DNA of 11,028 nt, taken from NCBI GenBank assembly GCA_031284345.1, contig JAITAC010000087.1, positions 1-11,028 on the forward strand, in the 5' to 3' direction. The notes beneath the pieces are model-generated. The model worked only from the letters and a program-made list of their open reading frames with translations, did no database searches and had not been told where the DNA came from. Made by a program: the position numbers and the translations under genes. Source of the stretch: Holosporaceae bacterium. Its GTDB lineage: Bacteria; Pseudomonadota; Alphaproteobacteria; UBA3830. Positions within the stretch are counted from its first letter, which is position 1. Every line of letters starts with the position of its first letter. This document shows, piece after piece, positions 1-7,646 of the stretch.

Positions 1-40
1 TCGACATGTTCTTTCTACCGTCGATTGTAACCATTCATAA
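1..40 (+). CDS. IS30-family transposase, last 12 residues only (5' end outside window)
   Basis: By alignment with the right-hand copy, frame 2 encodes the tail RHVLSTVDCNHS and ends at TAA 38-40. Too little remains for any domain to be seen; the call depends on nucleotide identity with the element at the other edge. In that other copy the same end is shifted by one base, so this frame may be the intact one. The stop codon overlaps the terminal inverted repeat, as expected for a compact insertion sequence. Confidence 0.55.
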   Translation, partial: RHVLSTVDCNHS

Positions 41-51
41 TTGAGAGGGCG
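1..51 (+). mobile_element. 3' end of an IS30-type insertion sequence, cut by the window edge
   Basis: Bases 1-51 match the reverse complement of the IS30-type end at 10782-10838: both carry cgacat, ctaccgtcg, ttgtaacca and the terminal stretch ttcataattgagagggcg (34-51 here). The match stops at about base 51, which I take as the outer end of the element's inverted repeat. The identity rests on the right-hand copy, whose translation is recognisably an IS30 transposase C-terminus. This copy lacks an 8-nt insertion and a 1-nt homopolymer difference seen on the right, so the two copies are not identical. Confidence 0.75.
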
Positions 52-164
52 GAAGAAAAAAATATAACAAATATGAAAAATAAGCTTCCGAGTCAGTAAG
101 TTGCAAAAATCCGTAGGACGGCAAGCAAAATACTATGAAAATGCCGAAATCAGATAATATTTTG

Positions 165-173
165 TGCTATAAT
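165..173 (+). promoter_or_regulatory. Extended -10 promoter for plsY
   Basis: TGCTATAAT contains a perfect TATAAT (168-173) preceded by the TGn extension. I see no convincing -35 about 17 bp upstream, which fits an extended -10 promoter. Transcription would start near 180, giving a leader of about 20 nt with GAGG (191-194) ahead of the ATG at 200. It lies only about 115 bp from the IS30 end, and bases 52-164 show nothing else. Confidence 0.6.
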
Positions 174-199
174 AATTCTTTTGGAGAATAGAGGCTGAA

Positions 200-787
200 A
201 TGTCAAAAGATATTATATACATTTTGTTTGCTTATCTGGTGGGATCTATTCCATTTGGCCTACTATTGGCAATTTTTTTTGGAAACGGAAAGCTTCGGGA
301 AATCGGTTCAAAAAATATCGGAGCGACAAATGTGCTGAGAACCCAAGGCAAATGTCTTGGGATACTGACTTTTTTGCTGGATTTCCTAAAAGGATATGCA
401 GTTTTTCACTATATCTGTCCGGATAACGAACTCGCCTCCCCTGCTCTACTAATGGCTCCGGTTTTGGGTCATATGTTTCCTCCATGGCTAAAATTCAACG
501 GAGGAAAAGGAGTGGCATCATATTTCGGCGTACTCTGTGCCCTGGACGTGCGGGTTTTTCTCATTGCACTTTTTATTTGGATAATAATATTTTTCATATG
601 GAAAATTTCATCTGTTTCCAGTTTGATTAGCATATGCATGAGTAGTCTATTTTTTTATTATTTAAATCACTCTCATTTGCTCTTTATTAATCATTTGTGT
701 GCTTTAATAATTCTATCAATTATTATTGTGGTAAGACATCACGAGAACATAAAAAGACTGCTGCAAGATAAAGAATTGAATACATAA
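200..787 (+). CDS. plsY: Acyl-phosphate:glycerol-3-phosphate acyltransferase PlsY
   Basis: PlsY is the inner-membrane enzyme that transfers an acyl group from acyl-phosphate to glycerol-3-phosphate, making lysophosphatidic acid, the first step of bacterial phospholipid synthesis. The 195-residue protein has the usual family length and its three conserved loops: GSKNIGATNVLR (residues 36-47), GHMFPPWLKFNGGKG (90-104, including the glycine-rich acyl-phosphate loop) and RHHENIKRLL (179-188). Hydrophobic segments lie near 5-27, 53-70, 82-95, 108-134 and 138-178, as expected for a multi-spanning protein. The ATG has GAGG 6 nt upstream and an extended -10 promoter behind it. The next gene, dprA, follows after 64 bp on the same strand; a shared transcript is plausible. 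PlsX, which makes the acyl-phosphate, is not in the window. Confidence 0.95.
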   Translation: MSKDIIYILFAYLVGSIPFGLLLAIFFGNGKLREIGSKNIGATNVLRTQGKCLGILTFLLDFLKGYAVFHYICPDNELASPALLMAPVLGHMFPPWLKFNGGKGVASYFGVLCALDVRVFLIALFIWIIIFFIWKISSVSSLISICMSSLFFYYLNHSHLLFINHLCALIILSIIIVVRHHENIKRLLQDKELNT

Positions 788-851
788 ACGCTAATTTTTT
801 GCTTGGAACAGCCCGAAAATAATTTCCAACTCTGAATAATGGAGAATTGTT

Positions 852-1985
852 GTGCTATCTGAAAAAGAAAAATTGGCTCGGTTAAAAATAATTCGAAGCG
901 AATCCGTTGGACCATCCATATTTTGGAATCTCATAAATTTGTACGGTAATGGAGAAAAAGCGCTCCAGGCTTTGCCAAATTTTTCCAAATCTGTTTCAAA
1001 ACCACTCCTGGCATGCAACGACGAAAAAATCGAACAGGAATTAAAAAATTTAAAAAAAATCGGAGCCGAATTGATTTTTTTCGAAGACGAACTGTACCCG
1101 CCGCTACTAAGAACCTTGCCGGATCCTCCGCCTCTGCTGACATTGTTGGGCCAAAAAGAGAACGTTGTAAATTTTTTTCAAAAAAATATCATATCAGTGG
1201 TGGGCTCCAGAAATGCCTCCCTGCACGCAAAAAAATTTTGCACATCTCTGTGCGAGAAACTAAGCGATAATGGCGTGATAATAGCTTCGGGTATGGCCCG
1301 CGGCATTGATGCCTGCGCTCACGTTGGAAGTCTGAAAAATGGCACCATTGCCATACTGGCCGGAGGAATAAATGTTATCTATCCACAGGAAAATACAAAA
1401 TTATACGAAGAAATCGCGGCAAAAGGCTGTCTCTTTACGGAAATGCCCTATAATACAGCAATGCAACCGCAACTTTTTCCCAGAAGAAATCGCATAATCG
1501 CAGGGATTGCCACCGGTACAGTGGTGATAGAAGCCGTAGAGCAATCCGGATCCCTCATAACCGCTCGATTCGCTCTTGAATATGGTCGAGACGTGTTTGC
1601 GGTTCCGGGATTTCCTCTGGATCCAAGAAGTATCGGCTGCAATAATCTGCTGAAAGACGGTGCGATACTTGTGCAAAATCCGCAGGATATTTTTGATTGT
1701 CTTGAAAATAGAAAAATAATACAGCAATCTTTATTTGAAGAAAGATTACAGTTCGCAGCAAAAATTTCTGACAATGACCTAGAAAAAACCAGAAAAAAAA
1801 TATTGGAATCTTTGAATACCGTGCCGGTAACAATCGATGAATTAATTTCATCCATTCGAATCCATCCGCAGGAGGTTTTAACGGCTCTTATGGAGCTGGA
1901 ACTGGCTAATAAAATATCTCGACTGCATGGACAACGTGTTTGTCTTGCTCCAGGTTTCGAAAATTGTAGTGGAAATTTGTGTTAG
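852..1985 (+). CDS. dprA: DNA-processing protein DprA (RecA loader)
   Basis: DprA binds single-stranded DNA entering the cell during natural transformation, protects it and loads RecA on it. The 377-residue protein shows the normal order: an N-terminal helical (SAM-like) region at about 1-60; the Rossmann-fold DprA domain at about 80-280 with YPPLLRTLPDPP, VVGSRNAS (116-123), ASGMARGIDACAH (145-157), FPRRNRIIAGIA (209-220), IEAVEQSGSLITARFALEYGRDVFAVPG (226-253, interrupted here only for naming) and a C-terminal winged-helix-like segment at about 310-367. The start is GTG, chosen because GGAG (841-844) sits 7 nt upstream and no in-frame ATG lies near. All family motifs are intact, so it is probably functional. 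It follows plsY by 64 bp with no clear terminator between them. Confidence 0.95.
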   Translation: MLSEKEKLARLKIIRSESVGPSIFWNLINLYGNGEKALQALPNFSKSVSKPLLACNDEKIEQELKNLKKIGAELIFFEDELYPPLLRTLPDPPPLLTLLGQKENVVNFFQKNIISVVGSRNASLHAKKFCTSLCEKLSDNGVIIASGMARGIDACAHVGSLKNGTIAILAGGINVIYPQENTKLYEEIAAKGCLFTEMPYNTAMQPQLFPRRNRIIAGIATGTVVIEAVEQSGSLITARFALEYGRDVFAVPGFPLDPRSIGCNNLLKDGAILVQNPQDIFDCLENRKIIQQSLFEERLQFAAKISDNDLEKTRKKILESLNTVPVTIDELISSIRIHPQEVLTALMELELANKISRLHGQRVCLAPGFENCSGNLC

Positions 1986-2023
1986 TTTTGTTTATTCTTT
2001 ATTGAAACTCTTTTGAAATTAAA

Positions 2024-2063
2024 TGTTGGTGAGACTTTTGACAAACCAAAGAACTCTCCAACA
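2024..2063. other. Inverted repeat (hairpin) between dprA and the ankyrin gene
   Basis: TGTTGGTGAG (2024-2033) pairs with CTCTCCAACA (2054-2063) with one mismatch across a 20-nt loop that can pair further (CTTT with AAAG). No T-run follows on the + strand, so it is not a standard Rho-independent terminator. It could be a terminator relic, an operator or a transcript-end structure. TTGACA (2038-2043) lies in the loop but lacks a good -10 at the proper distance. Confidence 0.35.
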
Positions 2064-2122
2064 CAGATTTTGAAGAGCTTTATTATAGTATAGTAATGCA
2101 TATGAAATGAAAGGAACGTAAA

Positions 2123-3751
2123 ATGAGAAAAACTCTTGCAATTTTAGCGATGTCGATTTTGGGAATAGAGGTTGGCTGGACTATGGAAACTACAGAATTT
2201 CAAGAAAGTGAAATTAATAAATCACAGTCGTATATTATATCCATTGTGGAAAAAGCAGGCCTGGACGATAACGAATGCGATAATGCCAAAGAATTTGTGC
2301 GGAAACTCTGTTTTGGCTCAATGAGCGAACAAGTTACCATCATCAATTCAGCACGCATATTACTTAATAGCGAAGAAAGTAATTCCGGAATAATTTTGGC
2401 TATGGCATATATGCTGCGGGCAATTGAAAGTCCATTTATTGAATACAGATATAGAAAGCAGATTGCTTTGCTCTGTATGCCCATTGGCAATATCGAATAC
2501 TTTGATCTATGTCGCAACATATATAAGCAGGCTCAAAAAAAGATTCACACAAAAGACAACCCTGCAATTTTAAAAAGCTTCTGCGAAGCAGACGATCTTT
2601 TGCGGGCTGAAGCGCAGTATGGAAATAAAATAGCGCAATATATCTTTTCTGCAAATCTTATAAAACTTTCCCAAAGTATATCGAAAAAACATATTGATGA
2701 TGATGATATGTCTGGCTACCTGGCCATGTATTCGTACATCGTGGAAAGATTACAGACAGAAGTGCAGGTTGACGGCTCTACTTTTTATAATTTACCAACT
2801 CTGATAGCTTCGTTTCTGATAAACGGAAATATGGCCTCCTATGAAGTCTGTGTCGAAGGATTTCTAAAAGACATGCTGCTGGACATATACGGAGAAAACC
2901 ACATTACGTCGAATGCTTTTGCTCATCTGGGGAAAGGAATGAATCATTTGTTGCAAAAAGAAGATATTTCGTACCTAAATGTTAACGCAGATGACAATGT
3001 GAACGTCCTATTGGCACAGAGAAAAGCAGAATACAACGAATATCAAAAAGATATAAATGATAATTTGGCAGCAATAGCTCCAGTTGTTCGGAGAACGCTG
3101 GTACCATATGTATTTTTTCCGGAATATGCGGAAAAATATAACTACACTAATCAGCACAATGAGCTTTTGGAATGTTTATCCAGCAAAAACATTCCTTTCA
3201 TTATATACGACATAAACAATTATTATTTTCATTCTTGGCATTATGGGACATATCCGTTGTTTCTGGCGGCTGCTTACGGCAAAAATTTAAATCTTCTGAT
3301 AAGATTGCTTAATGCTAAAGCAGACACTCATTTGATATCAACTATAGGTGAATATACGGCATTGCATATGGCCATAAATACAGTCAATCCTGATAAGAAT
3401 GATCGTATATTGAAAATAATAAAGATTCTCGCAATGGTCTGTGATATCAACGCTGAAGATTTTTACGGTGATACGGCTTTCGAACGAGCATGCAAACACT
3501 CTTGGTTCGATGTGGCAGAACTGCTGCTGGATATGTCTGCAAAAGTAAAAATAGATTTTCCTTCATCCAAGAATTTTTTAAAGCTCTGGAGCAACAGAGA
3601 ATTAAGCGACAGCTTTAGGCAAAAAGCTCTTGAAGCAAACAGAAAATTTGTTGCAAGAGAAGACGGACGTATAGAAGAAAAATCACTTGTAAAGGGATTT
3701 GCTGTAGATGACAATGGAGAAATTTTCGAACAATTTATTTTCCTACCTTAG
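2123..3751 (+). CDS. Secreted ankyrin-repeat protein
   Basis: The 542-residue protein begins with a signal-peptide-like MRKTLAILAMSILGIEVGW (K2-K3, then a hydrophobic run), suggesting Sec export. About 330 residues without a recognisable domain follow, helical in appearance and rich in acidic and tyrosine residues. Ankyrin repeats lie near the C-terminus: about 374-407 (YGTYPLFLAAAYGKNLNLL), 409-445 (GEYTALHMAINT) and 448-480 (YGDTAFERACKHSWFDVAEL). These motifs mediate protein-protein contact. Secreted ankyrin proteins in intracellular bacteria are often host-directed effectors, but that is an inference here; no substrate or partner is visible. The ATG has AAGGA 7 nt upstream, and the gene stands alone after a 137-bp spacer from dprA. 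It converges on tsaD with 33 bp between the stops. Confidence 0.8.
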   Translation: MRKTLAILAMSILGIEVGWTMETTEFQESEINKSQSYIISIVEKAGLDDNECDNAKEFVRKLCFGSMSEQVTIINSARILLNSEESNSGIILAMAYMLRAIESPFIEYRYRKQIALLCMPIGNIEYFDLCRNIYKQAQKKIHTKDNPAILKSFCEADDLLRAEAQYGNKIAQYIFSANLIKLSQSISKKHIDDDDMSGYLAMYSYIVERLQTEVQVDGSTFYNLPTLIASFLINGNMASYEVCVEGFLKDMLLDIYGENHITSNAFAHLGKGMNHLLQKEDISYLNVNADDNVNVLLAQRKAEYNEYQKDINDNLAAIAPVVRRTLVPYVFFPEYAEKYNYTNQHNELLECLSSKNIPFIIYDINNYYFHSWHYGTYPLFLAAAYGKNLNLLIRLLNAKADTHLISTIGEYTALHMAINTVNPDKNDRILKIIKILAMVCDINAEDFYGDTAFERACKHSWFDVAELLLDMSAKVKIDFPSSKNFLKLWSNRELSDSFRQKALEANRKFVAREDGRIEEKSLVKGFAVDDNGEIFEQFIFLP

Positions 3752-3784
3752 CATTGTTCAAAAATAACACGTAATTTCTGGGAT

Positions 3785-4807
3785 TCAAAATTTTTCCCCC
3801 AAAGCCCACTGCGGCCGCGGGCGAAAGTTTAGGGAATCCCGCCGCTGCATTAGTAATTTTTCCACTCCGTTCCAGGCAATCATGGCGGCATTGTCGGTGC
3901 ACAGATGGATTGGTGGAGCGGAAAATTTCATGCCATATTTATGACATATCCGCTGTATTTTGTCACGAATGGCTTTGTTGGCGGCGACTCCTCCGGATAT
4001 AACAACCGCATCTGGCGAAATATTTTTTGATTTACAAAGGCAGAGAGCGGCCTCCATTTTATAGGATAAAATATCCTCCACTGCTCGCTGGAAGCTGGCG
4101 CAGACATCAGCTTTTCGCGCATCATCGATGTATTCTAACTTCTCCAGCGCAATGCGTACTGCCGTTTTTAGACCGGAGAAGGAAAAATCCATGGAATTTT
4201 TTTTGCACAACGGCCGCGGAAAATTAAAAGTCGTTGGATCTCCATTTTGAGACATTTTTTCCACAATGGGGCCGCCAGGATACCCCAACAACATCATTTT
4301 TGCGACTTTATCGAAGGATTCTCCAACGGAATCGTCCAGCGTTTTCCCAATGACTTCGAAATCGTCAATGGCGAAGACAAGGCAAATCTGGCAGTGTCCT
4401 CCGGAAGCCAGCAGTAGCAAATATGGGAAATTCACGTTTTCCGTAAGGCGAGCGCAGAGTGCGTGAGCTTCTATGTGGTTAATGGCCAAAAACGGTTTAG
4501 TCAGCGAAAGCGCCATGGCCTTTGCAAATGTGGCGCCGACGATCACACCTCCAATAAGTCCCGGGCCACAGGTCGCTGCGACAGCGTTTAAATCCGCCAG
4601 AGATATTCCGGCGTTTGCAACGGCTTTCTCCGTGACAAAATCAATTTTTTCCAGATGCGCCCTAGCCGCCACCTCCGGAACAACGCCGGAAAACGCCTCG
4701 TGTTCTGTTGTCTGGGAGTATATGACGTTGGATAAAATCCGCCGATCCTCCGTCACAATGGCGGCGGCAGTTTCGTCACAGCTGGATTCAATTCCCAATA
4801 CAAGCAT
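3785..4807 (-). CDS. tsaD: tRNA N6-threonylcarbamoyladenosine (t6A) transferase TsaD
   Basis: TsaD transfers the threonylcarbamoyl group from threonylcarbamoyl-AMP to A37 of ANN-decoding tRNAs, working with TsaB and TsaE in the cytoplasm. The 340-residue protein is of normal length. It opens with LGIESSCDETAAAIV (4-18) and GVVPEVAARAH (41-51), carries the metal-binding HIEAH (H111, H115), then LLLASGGH (131-138), DDSVGESFDKVAK (158-170), FSFSGLKTA (208-216), VISGGVAANKAIR (269-281) and CTDNAAMIA (303-311), where D305 is the third expected metal ligand. All key residues are present. The ATG starts on the base after the lpxC stop codon, so the two are probably co-transcribed and translationally coupled. 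Its partner TsaE is encoded in the same window, but TsaB and TsaC are not. Confidence 0.97.
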   Translation of the reverse strand: MLVLGIESSCDETAAAIVTEDRRILSNVIYSQTTEHEAFSGVVPEVAARAHLEKIDFVTEKAVANAGISLADLNAVAATCGPGLIGGVIVGATFAKAMALSLTKPFLAINHIEAHALCARLTENVNFPYLLLLASGGHCQICLVFAIDDFEVIGKTLDDSVGESFDKVAKMMLLGYPGGPIVEKMSQNGDPTTFNFPRPLCKKNSMDFSFSGLKTAVRIALEKLEYIDDARKADVCASFQRAVEDILSYKMEAALCLCKSKNISPDAVVISGGVAANKAIRDKIQRICHKYGMKFSAPPIHLCTDNAAMIAWNGVEKLLMQRRDSLNFRPRPQWALGEKF

Positions 4808-5644
4808 TTATGATTTATGTCCCAACAATTTTTTCAGCAACATATTATTGAGTTCATGCCCGGAGCAAAATCCGTCGTAGCGTCCTATTATTAGATATTG
4901 GGATAGCGATAAATCTCCGATTATGTCCAATATTTTATGGCGAATCGGCTCATTTTCAAATCGGAGAGGACTTTCATTTATGACACAGCCTTGGGAGTCG
5001 AATACTACGGTATTTTCCAGAGAACTGCCGCTGGCAAAATTATTTTTTCGGATGTATTCCACGTCCTCCAAAAAACCAAATGTGCGGGCCGGTGCGATTT
5101 TTCTGGAGAAGTCGTCTTGAAAAAAAACATAGGAAAAAGGTGTAGTTTTTAAGCCTTTTTTCGTGAAATCGCAGGATAAATTTATTTCAAAACGGTCTGC
5201 CGGAGACAATGAAGACCATTTTTTTCCGTTTTCTACCCTAACTGTTTCCTCTATTTTAAGTATTTTTTGAGCTTTTGATTGTTCTTTTAGACCAACAGAC
5301 ATAATTTCCCGCACGAATATTTCTGAGCTGCCATCCAAAATAGGTATTTCATTTCCATCTACGTTTACAAGGGCGTTTGATACTCCGAGTCCGTAGAGGG
5401 CGGCGCACAGATGCTCCACCACTGATACACTCGCGCCGAATTCGTTGGACAGCATCGTACACATCGTTGTGCCGGACACATTTTTGTAGTTTGCCGGAAT
5501 AATATTGTTCCCATCCAGATCGGTTCTTGCGAAAATAATTCCATGATCTTCGGGAGCCGGCAAAATTTTAATGCAACACGTTTTTCCGTTGTGCACGCCA
5601 ATTCCCTCTAGCGATACGGACGATGCTATAGTTTTCTGAAGCAT
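4808..5644 (-). CDS. lpxC: UDP-3-O-acyl-N-acetylglucosamine deacetylase LpxC
   Basis: LpxC removes the acetyl group from UDP-3-O-acyl-GlcNAc, the committed step of lipid A synthesis, using zinc. The sequence shows LEGIGVHNGK (12-21), SVVEHLCAAL (74-83) with zinc ligand H78, NEIPILDGSS (98-107), ARTFGFLEDV (186-195), RHKILDIIGDLSL (235-247) with H236 and D240, and GRYDGFCSGHELNN with the catalytic histidine at 263. At 278 residues it is slightly short only in the C-terminal tail after the last motif. The ATG has AGGA 8 nt upstream. It abuts tsaD with no spacing, an unusual partner: in many proteobacteria lpxC sits beside cell-division genes. A long imperfect palindrome occupies its upstream region. 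Confidence 0.96.
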   Translation of the reverse strand: MLQKTIASSVSLEGIGVHNGKTCCIKILPAPEDHGIIFARTDLDGNNIIPANYKNVSGTTMCTMLSNEFGASVSVVEHLCAALYGLGVSNALVNVDGNEIPILDGSSEIFVREIMSVGLKEQSKAQKILKIEETVRVENGKKWSSLSPADRFEINLSCDFTKKGLKTTPFSYVFFQDDFSRKIAPARTFGFLEDVEYIRKNNFASGSSLENTVVFDSQGCVINESPLRFENEPIRHKILDIIGDLSLSQYLIIGRYDGFCSGHELNNMLLKKLLGHKS

Positions 5645-5694
5645 TGGGTATTCCTATATTACCAATGAATATTCTCGAATAGCTAAATGAAACC

Positions 5695-5832
5695 GTCGAT
5701 ATCCAGAGAATTTACTATGAAGATGTCTGAAGACACTTATATCGTAAAAAATTCCAGATATCGATAGTCGCACTATTGCAACACGAATATCTTTGAAGAT
5801 GTTCCAATTGTAAAAAGTTCTCTGGTATCAAC
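5695..5832. repeat. ~138-bp imperfect palindrome upstream of lpxC
   Basis: Outer arms GTCGATATCCAGAGAA (from 5695) and TTCTCTGGTATCAAC (ending 5832) are inverted with one substitution and one gap. The centre is the perfect 8-bp palindrome TATCGATA (5759-5766), and the inner arms match weakly. A smaller nested hairpin ATAGTcgcACTAT lies at 5764-5776. It may be a degenerate miniature inverted-repeat element or a structured RNA in the lpxC leader. I cannot assign a family. Confidence 0.4.
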
Positions 5833-5886
5833 AATCTCATTCTATTTTATTCTTGCAAAAAATATTTTATTATGCAACAGTTTCAT

Positions 5887-6906
5887 CTATTCGTCTTCGC
5901 TTTCTTCTTCCTCCTCCTCCTCTTCTTCATTGCTATTATTTTGCATTGATTGTGACATAGGCACTTTCCCACTGCCGCCATTACTTAGGGTGGCGTTATC
6001 AGCGTTGCACTCCTGATTAAAATTTGCAAGCTCCCCGACTCGCTCCGCGAATTTCTTGTTCTCCACAATGGCTTGGCTGATAATATAAACAAATTGGTTG
6101 ATTTTGTCTTCTATTATAGTTATATCTTGCATGTATCTCTCTAGGGTAGCTAAATCTGCGGCTACATCGGCGTCTGGCCCATCTTTAGCACTGTCAATAA
6201 AAGTTCTACAATCGTCAAGAGCGACGTTCATGCCTTTTTGGGTTCCGATCAGCTTCTTTTTAGTGGTATGTAACGCGCCCAGAGTTTCCAATTGTTTTTC
6301 AACATCTTTGGCGTGGATGGTTTTAAAAATTTTGCTAGTGGATAGCTTGCTGCCGTTAGTTGCTTTTATGTTAGCGGCATACTGTATGACTATCGACATA
6401 ATAGAATTGAGCATCATGCGATATATTGGTATCGCCCCGAGCAGTTTTACTCCCTGTTTAAAGGCTTTTTTTCCAGCCACATCGTTTTTCCCTCCGACAT
6501 TTTTTCCGGAACTCTTTATATTGCTCATGCCGTCTTTTATGAGGGAGAATCCCCGACTAACGGCGTCAAAGCAACGGGCTTCCAGCGCTAAGACACTGCT
6601 AAGTATCGTAAGAAAAGCAACCTCTGACTTCTCGGAAAATACTTTCTGATCGATAGAGTATTTCATGATTGCCGCATCCGCCGACGCGAATTTCGACTTG
6701 GCATTATCAAACGTTGTTTTCATAGCATCAACCGCCTTGATATCAGCGGATATATCTTTTTTCCCAAAAGCATTCATTGACGCAGTTTCATCCTGGACCT
6801 CTTCATCTTCTGATGTTTTTTTCTTGAAAAGAGAAAAAGCGTCCAACTCCGCGCAAATAAATGATAGAAACAAAAAAGATGACAGACAAAACAAAAATTT
6901 TTTCAT
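5887..6906 (-). CDS. Unrecognised secreted protein with poly-glutamate C-terminus
   Basis: I do not recognise this 339-residue protein. It begins with a clear signal peptide, MKKFLFCLSSFLFLSFICA, with likely cleavage near residues 19-23, then a charged stretch (FSLFKKKTSEDEEVQDE). The body (about 50-300) is rich in alanine, lysine and hydrophobic residues in helical spacing, with a more apolar segment around KLLGAIPIYRMMLNSIMSIVIQY, and could form coiled coils or a helical bundle. The tail is very acidic, ending in nine consecutive glutamates and SEDE. No enzyme motif is visible. The ATG has AGGAAA about 6 nt upstream and a good sigma-70-like promoter, so it is probably transcribed by itself. 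The open frame on the opposite strand (6098-6649) is best read as a shadow. Periplasmic, surface or host-directed location are all possible. Confidence 0.75.
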   Translation of the reverse strand: MKKFLFCLSSFLFLSFICAELDAFSLFKKKTSEDEEVQDETASMNAFGKKDISADIKAVDAMKTTFDNAKSKFASADAAIMKYSIDQKVFSEKSEVAFLTILSSVLALEARCFDAVSRGFSLIKDGMSNIKSSGKNVGGKNDVAGKKAFKQGVKLLGAIPIYRMMLNSIMSIVIQYAANIKATNGSKLSTSKIFKTIHAKDVEKQLETLGALHTTKKKLIGTQKGMNVALDDCRTFIDSAKDGPDADVAADLATLERYMQDITIIEDKINQFVYIISQAIVENKKFAERVGELANFNQECNADNATLSNGGSGKVPMSQSMQNNSNEEEEEEEEESEDE

Positions 6907-6931
6907 GGCAATTTCCTTTCACAATATATAC

Positions 6932-6959
6932 ATAATATATAATATCGGGAAAGTGTTAA
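6932..6959 (-). promoter_or_regulatory. Sigma-70-type promoter for the poly-Glu secreted protein
   Basis: On the - strand TTAACA (6959-6954) is followed after 16 bp by TATTAT (6937-6932), 5 of 6 bases matching each of TTGACA and TATAAT. Transcription would start near 6925, giving a leader of about 18 nt that contains the AGGAAA ribosome-binding site before the ATG at 6906. Confidence 0.5.
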
Positions 6960-7042
6960 TTTTTACTTTACAATCAAAAAAAAACATACAATATATGCGA
7001 TTTTATTATTGCTTCCGATTCGGACTCTCGATATTCCGTAAT

Positions 7043-7498
7043 CTACAAGATGGCACTCGGCGGAACTACATAAGATATAATGCGATTCTCGGCTTCAGTA
7101 ATGGAAAAACTGATTTTTATTCGATCCTGCGGGAGAAAATTTTCTATAATTTCCGGCCATTCTATGATGGTAATGCAATTTTGCAGCGCTTCTTCCAGCC
7201 CTAGCTCATAGAACTCGTCTGAAGTTTTGAGACGATAGCAGTCGACGTGCCAAATATCTGCGACGTCACAGACATAGGTCTGCACAATCGTAAATGTCGG
7301 ACTTGGCACCTCCAATATTCCGGGATTTATGCTCTGAATCAACTGCTTAGCAAAAAGAGTTTTTCCATAGCCAAGATCTCCGGAAAGCGTAAAACACTGT
7401 CCTTTTTTGGCAAATCTCGAAAACAATGAAGCAATTAACATCGTATCTTCAACAGAAAATGATAAAAATGCTCCGTGTGAATTTTTTATTTCTTGCAT
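7043..7498 (-). CDS. tsaE: tRNA t6A biosynthesis ATPase TsaE
   Basis: TsaE is the small P-loop ATPase that drives the TsaB-TsaD complex through its cycle during t6A37 formation. From the ATG chosen here the protein has 151 residues, a normal length. It shows the Walker A loop SGDLGYGKT (about 39-47), VPSPTFTIVQTY (64-75), the Walker-B-like WHVDCYRL (83-90), ELGLEEAL (98-105) and ITIIEWPE (109-116). Walker A has tyrosine where the family usually has alanine (GDLGAGKT), a modest oddity. The frame can also begin at TTG 7507, three codons earlier; ATG 7498 is preferred, although neither start has a strong ribosome-binding site. comM lies 137-147 bp upstream on the same strand. The next gene downstream has its own promoter. 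Confidence 0.93.
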   Translation of the reverse strand: MQEIKNSHGAFLSFSVEDTMLIASLFSRFAKKGQCFTLSGDLGYGKTLFAKQLIQSINPGILEVPSPTFTIVQTYVCDVADIWHVDCYRLKTSDEFYELGLEEALQNCITIIEWPEIIENFLPQDRIKISFSITEAENRIISYVVPPSAIL

Positions 7499-7602
7499 AA
7501 TATTCAACTACTCAATATTTTAATGTACCGCACTTAATGACAAAATATAACATCATATTACTATTCTCAAATTTCTTCTAATTCTCCTGAAGAATTTATA
7601 CT

Positions 7603-7646
7603 AGAGTTTTTTTAGACACCCAAAATACACAAATAAAAAAAACTCT
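7603..7646. repeat. 11-bp perfect inverted repeat at the end of comM
   Basis: AGAGTTTTTTT (7603-7613) is exactly complementary to AAAAAAACTCT (7636-7646), with a 22-nt loop. The right arm runs into the comM stop codon (7645-7647). The stem is AT-rich and no T-run follows it on the - strand, so it is not a textbook terminator. It may stabilise or end the comM transcript. The rest of the comM-tsaE spacer (7508-7602) shows only a short AATTCTcctgaAGAATT dyad. Confidence 0.4.

Noticed and set aside
2038..2043. TTGACA as the -35 of a promoter for the ankyrin gene
   Set aside because: No acceptable -10 lies 16-18 bp downstream. TATTATAGTATAG at 2081-2093 is too far away to pair with it.
4473..4880. 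135-codon open frame antisense to tsaD
   Set aside because: It overlaps the fully conserved TsaD and the end of LpxC and resembles the reverse of their conserved codons, with no features of its own.
6098..6649. 183-codon open frame on the + strand, antisense to the poly-Glu secreted protein
   Set aside because: No ribosome-binding site, no domain, and the opposite strand has a signal peptide, promoter and ribosome-binding site. The frame is best read as a by-product of the helical, alanine-rich gene.
6665..7204. 179-codon open frame on the + strand spanning the tsaE end and the 339-residue gene start
   Set aside because: It runs antisense through two supported genes and an AT-rich promoter region, and has no recognisable features.
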